From positions 116,512,991-116,576,990 of the forward strand of contig NC_133166.1 in the NCBI RefSeq assembly GCF_040802235.1: a DNA stretch of 64,000 nt. Reading direction: 5' to 3'. This DNA is from Manis javanica. Its lineage: Eukaryota; Chordata; Mammalia; Pholidota; Manidae. The position numbers and the translations under genes are program-made. Positions 24,301 through 38,100 of this stretch are shown piece after piece (the first letter of the stretch is position 1; each line of letters begins with the position of its first letter). A model generated the notes under the pieces. The model searched no databases and was not told where the DNA came from. It saw nothing but the letters and a program-made list of their open reading frames with translations.

Positions 24301-26089
24301 AGTACCAAAAACACCATCAAATCTAGGCTGGGTTCCTGCCATGCCTTAGGCATTGGGAATGAGCAAGGTTTTTTTTTTTTAGGATATGACCAGTATTTCC
24401 CCTCTAGTAACTTTGCAGTTGGCACCAACGGTTTCTTTTCACTTTTGACTGCAATCCTAGTCTAAATAGTCTCATGGACTCTGGCTCCAAGCTTCTGTCA
24501 TTCTAATTCCAAGCACCAGAGATCAAACACTGGGATATCTCTTTACTGGCAGCCCAAGACTTGAACTTTGAAAATTGTGGGAAATTCCATTCTTTGGGCA
24601 CATCTTCTGACTCCACCAAACATAAGTTTTCTCTGCTGAATAGAAACTGTACCAGGGAAATATGGGGGAAAGAATAGTGAAAATAGTCCTTTATGTATAT
24701 ATAATATTTTAGTACTTACAAATTGGCTTTATATTCATTATCTTATTTTTTCTTCCTAATAACCCCAGGATGCAGAGTGGAAAAGTGGTTAGGAATCCAC
24801 CAAATCTGGATTCGTACTGCCTCAGTTTGAATCTCAATTCTAACATACGTGTGGGAAGGTTACTTCTTCTCTCAGTGCCTCGGTTTCCTCATCTATACAG
24901 TTTAGACTACTTATCTCATAGGCTTGTTTTGAAAATTAAGTGAGATAATATATGTAAGACATTTAGAATTGGGCATGACAAGAAGTTGTTGTTATTATTG
25001 TATAAATAAGGAAACCAAGGCCTACAGAAACTAAGTAGGGACATTGGAGCTGAGATTCAAACCTGACTGATTCTTACTTTGTGCCTCTTTTGTCTACCCT
25101 GTCTCAGCTGCCTCTGAAATAAGTGTGCCTTGCATTGTATATGGGTAGCTTTGATCCTCCGGAACTCTGGACGTCTAATCTCATTATTTATTACTTAAAT
25201 TTCCATATGAAGAGACTGAAAGTACAGGGTTTATTATCCTACCAATAAAAAGAGGCACAGAAAAGTCCTAGTGACTTAAAAAATCACTTACCACTGTGCT
25301 TGATTCTTACCTCCGAGCATGTACCAGAAGCCCTCTTGAAGAGACATGCCATCCTTTGTCTGTCTCTCCCTTTTCCTGAGTTTTCTTCAGAGAGGACTTG
25401 AAGTGGGCACAGATTCTGAAATAGGAAAAGTAAAACTAGTAAGGCTAGGAGGATGGTAGGCATTCTTGTGGCACAGGGCAGTCTCACAAGTGGTGGAGAG
25501 GAAGCGTGGTTGAGAGATGGGGAGGTAAAGCGTTCCTTGGCGTAACTGGGAAACATCAGTGTGCATCCTTATTGCTGCATCAGCTATGGCAGGGAGGTGT
25601 GTTCATCCTTTAACTTCATCGAAAATTAATAGCAGGGGCCTTCTAACTGTGCCATTTATTGGTGCATTTGGACTGTTGCATTATTTGGCTTGAGCCTTCT
25701 TCACATTGGCCTGGGTTCCAGGGAAAATGGAGACGAGGGAGGAGAATAGATTCAAGAGATATTTACCTGCGAATCAGCAGATGTTAGTGTCGTAAATCTC
25801 TCATGTAAGAAAAGTGATTTGTGCAAGGTTGTAAAGTGAATAACAAAACCTAAGCCTTTTGATTTCAAGTATAGAGATAATCCCAAAGCATCATGTATCC
25901 TCCCCAAGAAGGCAGGAGAATGGTCCAGATGGTTAATATCAGAACTGAGCCTGGGACATAGACAGTGGTGGCGAGTGCTGGGCATTTCACGCATGAAGAG
26001 ATGCTGCAGAATAGGTAGGCTCTCTTTCCTGTACATAAGGAGTCATCTTTAGCTTTTTAATAATTCTCTAATATTTCTACTTTATTTAG
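21303..26089. other. Putative MAJIN intron 1 / upstream region
   Basis: Between the CpG island and the first MAJIN coding exon I see no coding exon. MIR-like fragments occur at about 22425-22540, 23550-23730 and 24770-25060, and a L2/MIR tail at about 23085-23170. The rest is AT-rich unique sequence. A few short open frames exist, none resembling a known protein. Confidence 0.55.
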
Positions 26090-26103
26090 GCTATTTGGAA
26101 GCA

Positions 26104-29100
26104 ATGGGTTTAAGACCCTTCACCTACCCATTTCCAGAGACGAGGTTTCTTCATGCAGGACCCAATGTATATAAATTCAAAATCAGATATGGCAACAGCA
26201 ACAGGTAATTTTAAAGCTATGAATGTAGCCTTTGCGCACACAGGTTAGTACATTCCCACAGGCCATCCCTTCTGTGCCTTCACTTAGTCCAGGAGACTGG
26301 CTGAAGTAGCACCTTGTAGGACTCTCCTTCCCAGCTATTTTATATTCCCTATATTATTGTACGTTTCTAAATTAGTGATGGCATAACTTTAGGAGAGTAG
26401 TTCTCAAAATCTTCTTATCCCAGGACCTTTTCATACTGTTAAATTATTGAGGATCCCAAAGAGTTTTTGATTATGTGGTTATTATATACCTGTCAATATT
26501 TATCACATAAAAACCAAAACAAAAAACATACTTATTAATGTAAAAATAATGTATCATAAATGTTAACAAATAACATTTTATTAAAATAACTATTTTTTTA
26601 ATTAATGAGAAGATTTGTATTTTTTACTTTCCCAGGATTTCCCCCAGAAGTGCAAGTATGGTTTACCATACAAAAGTCAATCACTTAATTGATACCTCAT
26701 TAATAGAATGAAGGAGGGGAGAACCACATGATCATCTCAATTAATGCAGAAAAAGTATTTGACCAAATACAGCACCCTTTAGTAATAAAAACACTCAATA
26801 AACTAGGAATAGAGGGAACTTCTTCAATGTAATAAAGGCTACGTATGAAAAGCCCACAGCTAACATCATATTCAATGGTAAACTACTTAAAGCTTTTCCC
26901 TGAAGACAGGAACCGCACAAGGATGCCCACTTTCACTATTTCTGTTTAACATAGTAGTGGAGTTCTTCCCAGAGCAGTTAGTCATGGAAAAGAAATGAAA
27001 TGTATGTAAATTGGAAAGGAAGAAGTGAAATTGTCTCTTTTAAATGAACACACGATCTTATATGTAGAAAACCCTAAAGGATCCACACACAAAAAAACTG
27101 CTAGACCTGATCAATGAATTCAGCCAAGGTGCAGGATACAAAATCAACATGAGAAAAAAAATCAACATGCAAAAATCAGTTGTATTTGTATACAGTATAG
27201 TAAACAATCTGAAAAGAAAATTAAGAAAATTCTATTTAAAATAGCATCAAAAAGAAAACAATACAGTTGACCCTTGAACAATATAGCTTTAAACTGCACA
27301 GGTCTACTTATATGCATATTTTTTTCTCAATAAATATATTTGAAAAAATTTTGTGACCATTTGAAAAAAATATCTTTTCTCTAGGTCATTGTAAGTATAC
27401 AGTATATAATACATATAACATACAAAATATGTGTTCATTGGCTGTTTATGTTATCAGTAAAGCTCTGGTCAACAGCAGACTATTAGTAGTTAAGTTCTTG
27501 GGGAGCCAAAGTTATACACAAGATACTTGACTGTGCAGGGGGTTGGTGCCCCACTTCCATGTTTTTCAAGTGTTAACTATCTTTAGCAATAAATTTAACC
27601 ATAGAGGTGCAAGTCTGTCACATTGAAAACTACAAAAATTATTTAAAGAAATGAAAGATGACCTAAACAAATAGACAGGATCCTGTGTTCATGGATTGGA
27701 AACTTAATATTGGTAAGATGACAGCAGTACTCAAAGCAATCTACAGATCCAGTACAGTCTCTGTCAAAAATCCCAATGCAATTTTTTGGCAGAAATGGAC
27801 AAACCCATACTAAAACTCATATGGACTTTGAGTGGACCCCAAATAGCTAAAAGAATCTTGAAAAAGAACTAGGTTGGAGGACTCATATGTCCCAATTAAA
27901 AAACTTACTACAAAGCTACAAGTAATCAAAAAGCACAGTGCTGGCATAAGGACAGACATATAGAATACCAGTAGAATAGAATTGGGAGCCCAGAAGTAAA
28001 CCCTCACACCTATGATCTATTGATTTTCCACCAGAATGCCAAGACCACCCAATGGAGAAAGAACAGTCTCTTTAACAAATGGTTCTAAGAAGACTGGTTA
28101 GCCACATGCAGAAAAATGAGTTAGACCCTTACCTTACACACAATATACAAAAATTAACTAAAAATGGATCAAAGACCTAAATTTAAGAGCTAAAGCTATA
28201 ACATTCTTAGAACAACATAGGGTCAAATCTTTGTGACTTTGAATTTGGCAATGGTTTCTAAACAGAAGACCAAATACACAACAAATTAGATATACTGGAC
28301 TCCATTAGTTCTTTTAGATTATGCGTCAAAGGGCAGTATCCACAGAGTGAATGGATAACCCACAGATGGGAGAAAATATCTGCAAATCATATATCTGATA
28401 AGAGTTTAATATCCAGAGTATATAAAGAACTATAACTCAGAACAAAAAGATAACCCAATTTAAAAAATGGACAAGGGACTTGAATAGACAGTTCTCCAAA
28501 GAAAATATACAAATGGCCAGTAATGACATGGAAAGATGCTTAATATCATTAGGCACTAGAGAAATGCAATTCAAAACCATAGTGAGATACCACTTCACAC
28601 CTATTTACGAGGGCAACTCTAAAAACTACAACAACAAAAATGGAAAATAATAATTATTGGCAAGGATATGGAGAAATTGGAACCCTTGTGCAGTGCTGGT
28701 AGTAATATGAAATGGTGCAGCCACTATGGAAAACAATTTAGCAGTTCCTCAAAAAGTTAAACGTAGAACTACCACATGACCCAGAAATTTTTCTAAGTAT
28801 ATGCTGAAAAGAATTGAAAACGGACTCAAAACAGATAGTTGTTCAACAATGTTTATAGCAGCATTATTCACAATAGCCAGAAGGTGGAAACAACCCAAGT
28901 GTCTATGGATAGGTGAATGGGTAAACAAAACGTGGTATATACATAGTATATATGAACAACGTGGAGATACATAGTCACAGTGGAATATTATTCAGCCCTA
29001 AAAAGAAATCACAAAAGGCATGAAGTTCTGATACATGTGCAACATGGATGAACCTTGAAAATGTTATGCGAAGTGAAATAAGTCAGTAAAGAGAGAACAA

Positions 29101-32100
29101 ATACTGTATGATTCCACTTATATGAAATACTAGAATAGGAAAATTCAGAGACGGAAAGGAGATTAGAGGTCACCAGGGTCTGGGTGGAGGGAAGAATGAT
29201 GGGTTACTGCTTAAAGAGTACAGTGTTTGTGTTTGGAGAGATAAGCTTTGGAAATAGATAGTGGTGATGGTTGCACACCATGGTTGTGAATGTAATTTAT
29301 ACCACTGAATTGTGTACTTAAAATAGGTAAAATGGCAAATTTTAGGTTATATATATTTTACCACAATTTTAAAAATATATTAATTTTAAAATTACATATC
29401 CATTAAATGTTAACTCATTTTTATTAAAATTAACTATTTTGCAAAACAAAAAATGGGAGGATAGACATCATTTTGAATTTCTGCAAATCTCATTTTGTCT
29501 GACTTAATAGAAGACTGTTAGATTACTATATATACTGCATTCAGTCCATTGTAACTTTTTTTGGTTGAATTATATTTAAAAAATCTGTCCTCACACAGAT
29601 TTGTAGTTGGGAAAGGTAGGAATATGTTAATATTCTCAGATCATTGTATATTTTCTCCTTTGCCCCTACAACAGAACTTGACCCGTGGTAGTTGTGTTTT
29701 TTTTTTTAATGTGGTAGTTTTAAAAACTTAGTTGCAATGTAGAATCTGAAATCATATCAGTGATCAGTGAACTTTCTGAACCCTGATACGTTAAATGCAT
29801 TGGTCTATCTTGTGCTTTGAATGAACCTTATATTTAGGATGATTTTGTACATGATGCATTTCATTGGTCACTTGGAAAATATTGTTTCACTGACTTGTGC
29901 TGATGGTCCGAATGTTGACACATTTCATTATATAATGTCAAAAAATCCTATTTGCTAATATCACCACCAGCCTTATCAGAAGAGTGTTTAAGTATTTGCA
30001 AACTGTCAGCCTCACAGTGGTGGATTGAAGCTTTCCTAAATTCAAATTTTTTGCTTGAACCCCAAAATTTATCACTGTCAGCAAGTACTGTCAGTTTTTT
30101 TCCTTGAATTGATAAGCTCACTGTTCATTTTTGAGAAAAATATCACATTTCCAAGTCTGAATAACAACCACAGTTTGTCTGTCAGCTGATCTTTCAAGTA
30201 AAATACCATTGCATGAAAAAATCAGCTGGGTGAGTTCACCACTCCAACAGTGCACAAGTTCTCTTCCTCCAGACAACTATCATCGTTCAGTCTGCACAGA
30301 AGTGCTTCATGCATACTTCCCATTTTATCGCATAATACATTAAAAAGACAGGTATTCAAGGGTTGAGATATTATAAAATTTATTTTTTACTGTTTCCTCA
30401 AGAATATCTAATGCAACTGGATTTTTCCCCCTGTGTGACAGTAAAGATTACAAGTGCTAGTATAGTTTAGTGCAGCTGGCTAGTTTTGTGCTAAGTACCA
30501 CCAATTTTGTGTGCTCCACCCCACCCCGTTGCTTTTTCACTAATGATTACAAATGTTAGCACAGTGAAAAAAATAGTATCTTAGTATTACTATGAAAATA
30601 GTTTCACTCTTGGAGAACCCTTGAAAGGGTCTTAAGGACCTCTTAGGGTCCACAGACTACACTTGAGTACAACTGGTCTAACAAATTACTAATTTTCATA
30701 GTGGGAGTTTCAGGCTTTGGCAGATTAACAGGGAAGATAATTTTGGTGCAGCCTTGTACCAATTTTCATACCATGCCATACAGGTGATCACTTCCTCTCA
30801 TGAGCACTGGGTCAGCACAAACAATTGTTATTTAGTCATGTTTCTTTAGCTCCATGGAGGTGTTCTTTTTCACTTTACTGTCTACTGTCTACTGATGGTA
30901 GAGTCTACTGTGTCCAGAGCTTTCCTTCTTCGCTTGCTTATCTCTTGTCTGTTTACCTTCTAGAGAGGAAGAGATAGAAAATAAAGAAGTCATCATCCAG
31001 GAGCTGGAGGTAGGAAAGAAGCAAACAGCTTCTGGGAAAGTTCTTTAAGCCAAGGATGCATCTGTATCCAGATTTTAATCATTTCTTACAAACTGAGGCA
31101 CAATCTCCACTTGATGACTTGGCTTCTGCCTGCCACATTTCCCCTGCAAAGAAACTACTGTTTTCCAGAGAAATTAAAGCCTGTATCCTTTCTCAGTTCT
31201 CCTAGTTGAAGTGTCAGCACCTTAGAGGCTGAGAGTTAGTTTGTTTCCACCAGAGTTCTCAGCTGTGGGCAGCTCTCTGTTGTGGCAGCCGGCACAGAGA
31301 GAGCTTCTGGAGGACTGATGCCTTTCAGGGCTCTGGGAAACCTCACCATCCGACCGCTGCCTGGTACTTGACGTTCAGGAAACTCAACTGTAAATACATG
31401 GTTAAGGCTGCTGTGTCTTCGTTTTAATTGGAAACATTTGCAATTTCTTTATTCCCGCTTCATTTTCATTCCTTTTCTACCTAGCTCCTCTAGCTTTAGG
31501 TTCTCTTACAGGAAGAAGAATGAACAACTCTGTAAATTGGTGAAAGCATTGGGCAAGGAGTTAAGAGTTCTAGAGGCTGGCCCCGGATTACAGCTCTGGC
31601 TGAGCCACTAATTAGTTGTGTAACCCTTGGCAAATCATTTATCTCTCTGGGTCTCAATTGCCTCATTCACAAAATGAGTTCTGAACTAGTTTATTCTCTT
31701 CTAACTTCACAACTCAGTGATTAATGACCATTGTGATTTATGAAGGCATGCTGCCATATTTCAAATAATTCAAATAAATTTAATACACAAACACAAAACT
31801 CTATGAAACCAAAAATTTGAGTTGTAACCTTAAAGGTGCATGCTCTTTTGCTAAGTGTTGAAAGATACATTAGAGTCTTGCAGGACCTCAGGAAACATCA
31901 TTATAAATAGCAATTATTTTAATGTAGGGCCATGACAGTTTTATGCTTATTTTAATTATAAGTAGAGCAGAATTTATTTCACTTTGCTTCAATTAATTTG
32001 GGCAGAGAAAAGTTCAAGGCAGCATAGTAATATCTTGGCTCCACCTTTGCTAGCTGTGTAACCTTGAATAAGTTGTTTCACCTCTCCATCTTAGTTTCCT

Positions 32101-35100
32101 CATCTGTAAAATGGGGATAATAAAAATGTGAGTGTTAAATTAGTATGTATAAAAACAATGATATTTCCCGAAGTGATTACTCAATAAATATTAGTTTTTA
32201 AAATTATAAGCTAGATATTATGCTAGAACAGAGAATACAAAGATGAATAAGACACAGTTTCTGCCTTCTGTGAACCCAAATATGAGGGCAGTGAGGCTTA
32301 GAGAGATGAAATGACAAAGCTAGGACTGAAATTCAGATTTTTTTCTCCAGAGAAATCCAGTAGTCTTTTATGATACCGAATTGTTTAACTGGTGTATACT
32401 AAAAGCATAGTTAGAGATTAATCAGTTAAGATTTTTAAAAAGCAGGAGAAAAGGCTGGACTTAAAAGCAAAAGAACTTACAAATATACAAGTATATAAGT
32501 CTTTCTCAATTTACAGTGGGATTACAGTGGGATCATGATAAACCCCTCATCATAAGTTGAAAATATTAAGTCAAAAATGAACTTAATACTTATCTAACCT
32601 ACCAAGCATCATAGCTTAGCCTAGCCTACTATACATGTGCTCAGAGCACATGTATTAGCCTACAGTTAGGCAAAATCACCTAACACAAGGCCTGTTGTAT
32701 AATGAAGTGTTGAGTATCTCATGTAATTTATTGACTATTGTAGTGAAAGTGAAAAACAAAATGGTTGGATGGGCACAGAGTGCCCAACATATAAGTGGTT
32801 TGCCGTCATGATTGTGGCTGACCGGTGACTGTGCTTGCTGCTGTTACCTGCATCATGAGAGTATCTTATTGCATGTCTCTAGCCCCGGAAAAGACCCACA
32901 TTCAAAATTTGATGTACTGTTTCTACTGAATGTGTATCACTTTCTCACCATCATAAAGTCAAAAAATCAAAAGTCAAATCATTATAACTTAGGTACTATC
33001 CGTATATACCAGTATTATTCACTCATTCAATATATATTTATTGAGAACTTGTTATACATCATTCACTGTGGTAAATACCATAGAAGGAATACTAAAATAA
33101 ATCAGGCATATATATATTCTACCTCAAGGAGATTTCTCGGTAAGGAGAAGAAAAATACGTACCTGGAATATAAGAAAGGACCATGGCTAAACTATGTGAA
33201 ATTTGAGAAAAGCAGTGACAAGTATAAATGGAAAAATTGGCTGAAACTAGACAGGGTCAAAGACATTTCAAATGTTTTTACAGGATTCTATTCGTGTGGT
33301 CTTAGGAAATGTGGACCATCTGCAGCCATTTGCTACAGAACACTTCATTGTGTTTCCCTGTATCCTTTCATGTCTGGGTGAAGATAGCCACAGCTCGCAC
33401 TGCAGATTCCAACGGGAGCGGTAGACCTATGGGAAGCCCGAGGGTGGGTCCGGAAGAGGAGGAAGCGCCTCATCCCGAAGGTCGTACTCAGATTCCTACT
33501 GGCTTCATTCCTCACTCCTTAGCACCGTTTCCCAGATAAAAGCAAATGGGAAAGAGTGTCCCACCTGAAATTCAGACATGGGGAAATTGTCTTGGTCCCC
33601 TATCCATTTGTTTTCACTTTATACGTGGAGATGAAATGGTGTCATGAAAACCTGTCACTTGGTAAGTAGAGTGATGGACATGTGGGTGGTGGAGAAGAAA
33701 AAAGGGAAGGTTGACTGTCCATGGGTTAGCAGTGCCAGTTGAATATGGCAAAATGGTCAGCCAGACAGGGCCCCAGCCAGCACAGTGCAGAGTCAGAAGC
33801 AAGCGCTCCAAGCCAGATGTCCTGGTCAAACTCTTGTGACTTTGCCACTTAATAGCTGTGCAACCTTAAATAAATCACTTAATATTTCTGTGCCTCTTTT
33901 GTGAAATGGTGAAGAGGAATAGTACCTATCTCACTGAGTTGTTGAAAGGATTAAAAATATAAATACCAGTGAATGGAAAGTATGAAGTCTGGCTTAGCCT
34001 AATCACTCAAGAAAAGGTAACTATTACATAAATCCGTCCATTTTAGAGTATTCAGTGACTTTCACCTCTCCCAATTTTTCATCTCTGAGGGCCATCACTG
34101 TTTTTACTCATAGAAAGACAGGTAGACATCTGCAGTTTGATCTGAAAAAGGGTACAAAGGTCTTGCTTCAAAATATCTACCCAGTTCATTTGTCACTGAT
34201 GCCTGAAGTTCCACTTTTTTCTTTTATAGTAAGGATCATCCCCATTAACTGGCATATCATTAGAATATCTTGGAAACCAAACCCTTTTCAGCTTGTAGGT
34301 GACAGTAATTCTAAAATAGAGGAGGGGGAAAGTTTGAAGACACCGTATTTCTAGGAAAAATGGTACCAGGCAGAAGGGAGGAGGGCATACATGGAAGTCT
34401 TGTCGAGGACCAGTTCTGAGAAATAAATAGTAGCCAAAAATCCAGGTGAAACAGAGTCTTGATCCATTATGATACTCAAATTTCTTATTGTAGGGAAACC
34501 AACAAACCACAGTCCTCTTGGGTTGGTAAGTTTGCCTTTTCTGCACAAAATGAAAATTGCTTTAATTGCCTCATGTTGTCCAAAATATCCTGCTCTTTTC
34601 TCTTCCTCTTACTGTGCCCCTTAGTTGCTGCCCAGGTCCAGTCAGAAATATATGAGACCATGAAGCCATTTTTTCCCCCTTGGCCATATTTCTGAGGACT
34701 GTCACTAACAATGTCTATCCTTACTTGCAAAACTGTAGTTTACTAAAGTTCCTTTCGGCACTTTAAATGGGGAGCCCTTGTTACTGTGCCCTTAGGAACC
34801 GTGAGCAACTCTGGCAAAGGAGGGTCAGCTGACCTTTTCTTCCTGCAGGGCCTACCGGACAGGGAAGCAGCAGGAGCCTTGATGAGGAAGCGAAAATGCA
34901 TGCAAGTGCCCAGCGCCCCCAGCAGGCCAGGCCTGGACAGGTCAGTAGTGTAGGGAGAGTCCAAATCCCGCCTCCTGGTTGGCCTTGCCAGTCATCGCTG
35001 TTGGTGGGTCTTGTCCTTAGGCGATTCATTTTCTCTTCCAGGCCTCATTGGTACCTGCCTATTCCAGTAGGTGGACTAAGGGAAGGAAGCAGGTTGATAT

Positions 35101-38100
35101 TTGTAATGTAATTTGAACACAGTCCCTTCCTCAGCAAAGTAGGATTCTTCTGTTTATCAAGACTGAGAGGAAATGTAATCAGATCTTACACAATTGAATC
35201 CAACACATATTCAGCGTGTACTTAGTATGGTCATACTACCAGGAAACACAGAAGGCACGAGGCTTAAGAAGTCCCACAATATTATTCAAGATCATAGAGA
35301 AACCCTCAACAGAGCAAGAACAAATAAAATATAATTCTGTTTTACCTAGTGAACAATAAGTTTTGCAACACTACCTTAAGAGGCAGTCCTGACTAGAATA
35401 TAAATGTCTGCAAGAGGGTACAGATCAGTTACTGGGTGAGGGGCTGCAGTGTCAGGGGGAATGTGGAGCACCTCCCTAACACATTGAGGTTGCTATTGTG
35501 GAGGCTACCTATTTTGTTTTGATTTTCTGTAAGGGACAGAATGAGTCAGTAAGACAATTCAGTTCTTATTATCAGCCAGAGAGGGCTGGAATAAGCCAAA
35601 GTGTGGTTTGTCCCCCAGCCCAGAGCGCTTTCAGCCCAGGGTCCCAGAGAGCCGCTGCTCTTTCCTGGGGCTCTGGGGGCCTGGAGAAGTACAGGAGCAG
35701 TAAGAGTAAAACGTGAGGAGATGATCCCTCCACCCTCCAAATGCACGTGTCAGTGAATGGTTAGAAAACGCCTTTCCCAGCCAGATCGCATGTGAAGGTA
35801 CTTACAGGTGTGAAGCTTTACTCAGTTCCATTTGATTGAATTTCCCATGGGGTTAATGCCTCTTGTCTTGCCTTTCTCTGGGTTTTAATGCAGTCAGGTA
35901 TTTCCAAAATCTGATACCTGCTGTCAATCACATTTTCCCTGTCTCAACTCCTAGATCCCTAAATGTCACCAGTTGGGATTCTACTGTTAATTAAAGGAGC
36001 ACCCAAAGAGAATTTGGCCACACAATTTACTCTGCAGGCCAGGAATGGTATAAAAATAGCCAACCTGCTGAAATATTCATTTGGTCCATGTTTGCTTAAG
36101 TGTGGTGATGTCACTGCTGCCAGTAACATTTCCTGGGCTTCCCCCCCACCTCAGGGCCGAGATTGGGACTTCCAGCCAAAGCCCCAGCAAAAAGAAGCCC
36201 CCTGTGGAAATCAGGAAGGTAAGTACCCAAACGGAGGCTTCCAGACTCGTGGCTGTTTCTGCTCTGTTACAAGTCAGGATTCTTGTTAGCAGCACATCTT
36301 GGTCCTCAGTACTAACTACGTTGACTGAACACATTCTCAGGTTTCGCTGTCTGCAGAACAATGTTCAGCCATTCCGCCCTTGCCACAACTTGTCCCAAAA
36401 GTGGCTGCAGAGTACATGCATCGATAAATCCTTTTGTTAAAAGGTCTTCTTTTCTCAGCTTAAAAAGCTGCTGCTTGTACTCTTCAGCTGAGATAAGAAA
36501 ATAGATCTGTTGAACTGAGGTGGGATCCAGTATGGAATTTTCTCTTTAGAAATCCTTTTGCCTTCATCGATGCTGGGGTCTGAGTCTGGAAATATTGAGT
36601 TTTTATAGAGAGCTAGGCAGGTATCGGCACAGGACAGTGTTAAGAGAAAATGTTATTTAGAGCAGTGATGGGCTGGCCCCAGTCGTATTTGGTTTCATTT
36701 GTGAGGCTTATTCCCCATTGAGATACTTTTATATCTGCTGCTTCTCCATTTTGGGGCTTCTTTTCCATAGTAGTCTCTAAAGTAGTGCCCTTTTTCTTTC
36801 CCTCCCCTCTCAAAATAGCTCTTATTGGGCCCTTTTCTTACTTCTTTCCTCTCTCTGCACAGTAGCTGTGACCTGAAGTACCTACTCACTCACAACCCAC
36901 TTCCCTCATGTTCCCAAGACCCATAACATGAATGGTTATCAAGCAAACATTTACATATGCATTCATTCAGTAACCTTGTTTTAACTGTCTACTGTGTATC
37001 AAGTTCTAGGGATATCATGCTCTCCCTAAAAACACCGACTTTGTAGAGCTAGGCGGATGGAAGCACAGAGTGCAAAGGGACCACAGAGGAGAACCTCACC
37101 CAAACTGGGTGGGAGTGAGGGAAGGTTCCCAGAGCAACTCAGGGTAGCTGGAAGGACTAAGGAAGGGCGCAGTGCTGTGGGGACTGCAGGCCAGTGCCCC
37201 TGGGTGCAGAGAACAGTGCTGAGAAATGTTCAGAAGAGGTCAGCGCGGGCTGGATCATGAAAGAAGACCACCTTCAAGATGACAGGAATTCCCTCAAATA
37301 TTTAAGTATAAATGATTTTCATTTCCAAATGATTATTCGATTTCCTGTTTGCAAGGCACTGTGTTAGGTGCTGGGGTGCAGCCAGACATGTAAAACCTGG
37401 TTTCCTCCAGGAGCTTATTGTGGGGTTGGAGGAAGAGTGAACCCTTCAGGATGCAGGCCTGCCTCTGGGGGCAGGGAAGGGGTACAGGGCCCTGTCGTGC
37501 CATGGCCAACTGGCCCGTGGACTAATTATACACAGATAGTTGCCCTCTCCCACCTTTCCATCTTTTAGAGCTGGCAGAAGAAATGAGAAAGTACAGGAGG
37601 AGTACATGAAGCTCTGGAGAACAAAGAAGCTTTATACAACCAAGATAATTACTATTAAAGGAACATTTCCCTCACTCTCCACCCTTGATGCCTTCCTATT
37701 CTTAGTTTGACACATCATCTCCCTCAAGAACAGAACCCACAGTTTCTTACTCAACATAATTACCTCTTCAACCTGATACTGGGTTTAGAAAAAACACTGA
37801 GCAAAAAAAAAGGAACATGTTTATTGATTTTGACTCAAAGCCCAAAGACGGTCTCCGTTGTAGACCCTGTTCCCAGAGAGAGGCTTTCTCCTAAATTAAA
37901 GTGACCACAGTGACTCTCAGTGAGCTGGAAAAATTGAATTTGCTGCTCTGGTCCAATGCTTCTCTCCCCTTTGGGGAAAATTAGGGTGCAGGTGGACTGT
38001 GCATGTCTGGACACCCTGGGAGCCTGTGCAGAGAAAGCTTAGAATACAATACGCACCTAAATAGGGTCTGTGTTTCCTTAAGAGGTATTTAGGGAGAAAA

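Larger units (their letters stand above)
26393..30683 (-). mobile_element. hAT-class DNA transposon remnant, split by an L1
   Basis: The left part (26393 to about 26630) begins near 'tagttctcaaaatctt', with 'gaggatcccaaagagttttt'. The right part (about 29385 to 30683) runs to 'cacttgagtacaactg'. These ends are an imperfect inverted pair of the CAGTGGTTCTCAAA type. The flanks CTTTAGGA and GTCTAACA are a weak 8-bp match of the hAT target form. I recognise the interior as a mammal-wide hAT/Charlie-like element, with the transposase probably antisense, but cannot name the subfamily. It lies in MAJIN's first coding intron and is decayed beyond coding. Confidence 0.6.

Noticed and set aside
32812-33381. 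Open frame of 189 codons on the + strand
   Set aside because: It runs from a DNA transposon through unique intron into MAJIN exon 3, partly in the wrong frame for MAJIN; a chance ORF.
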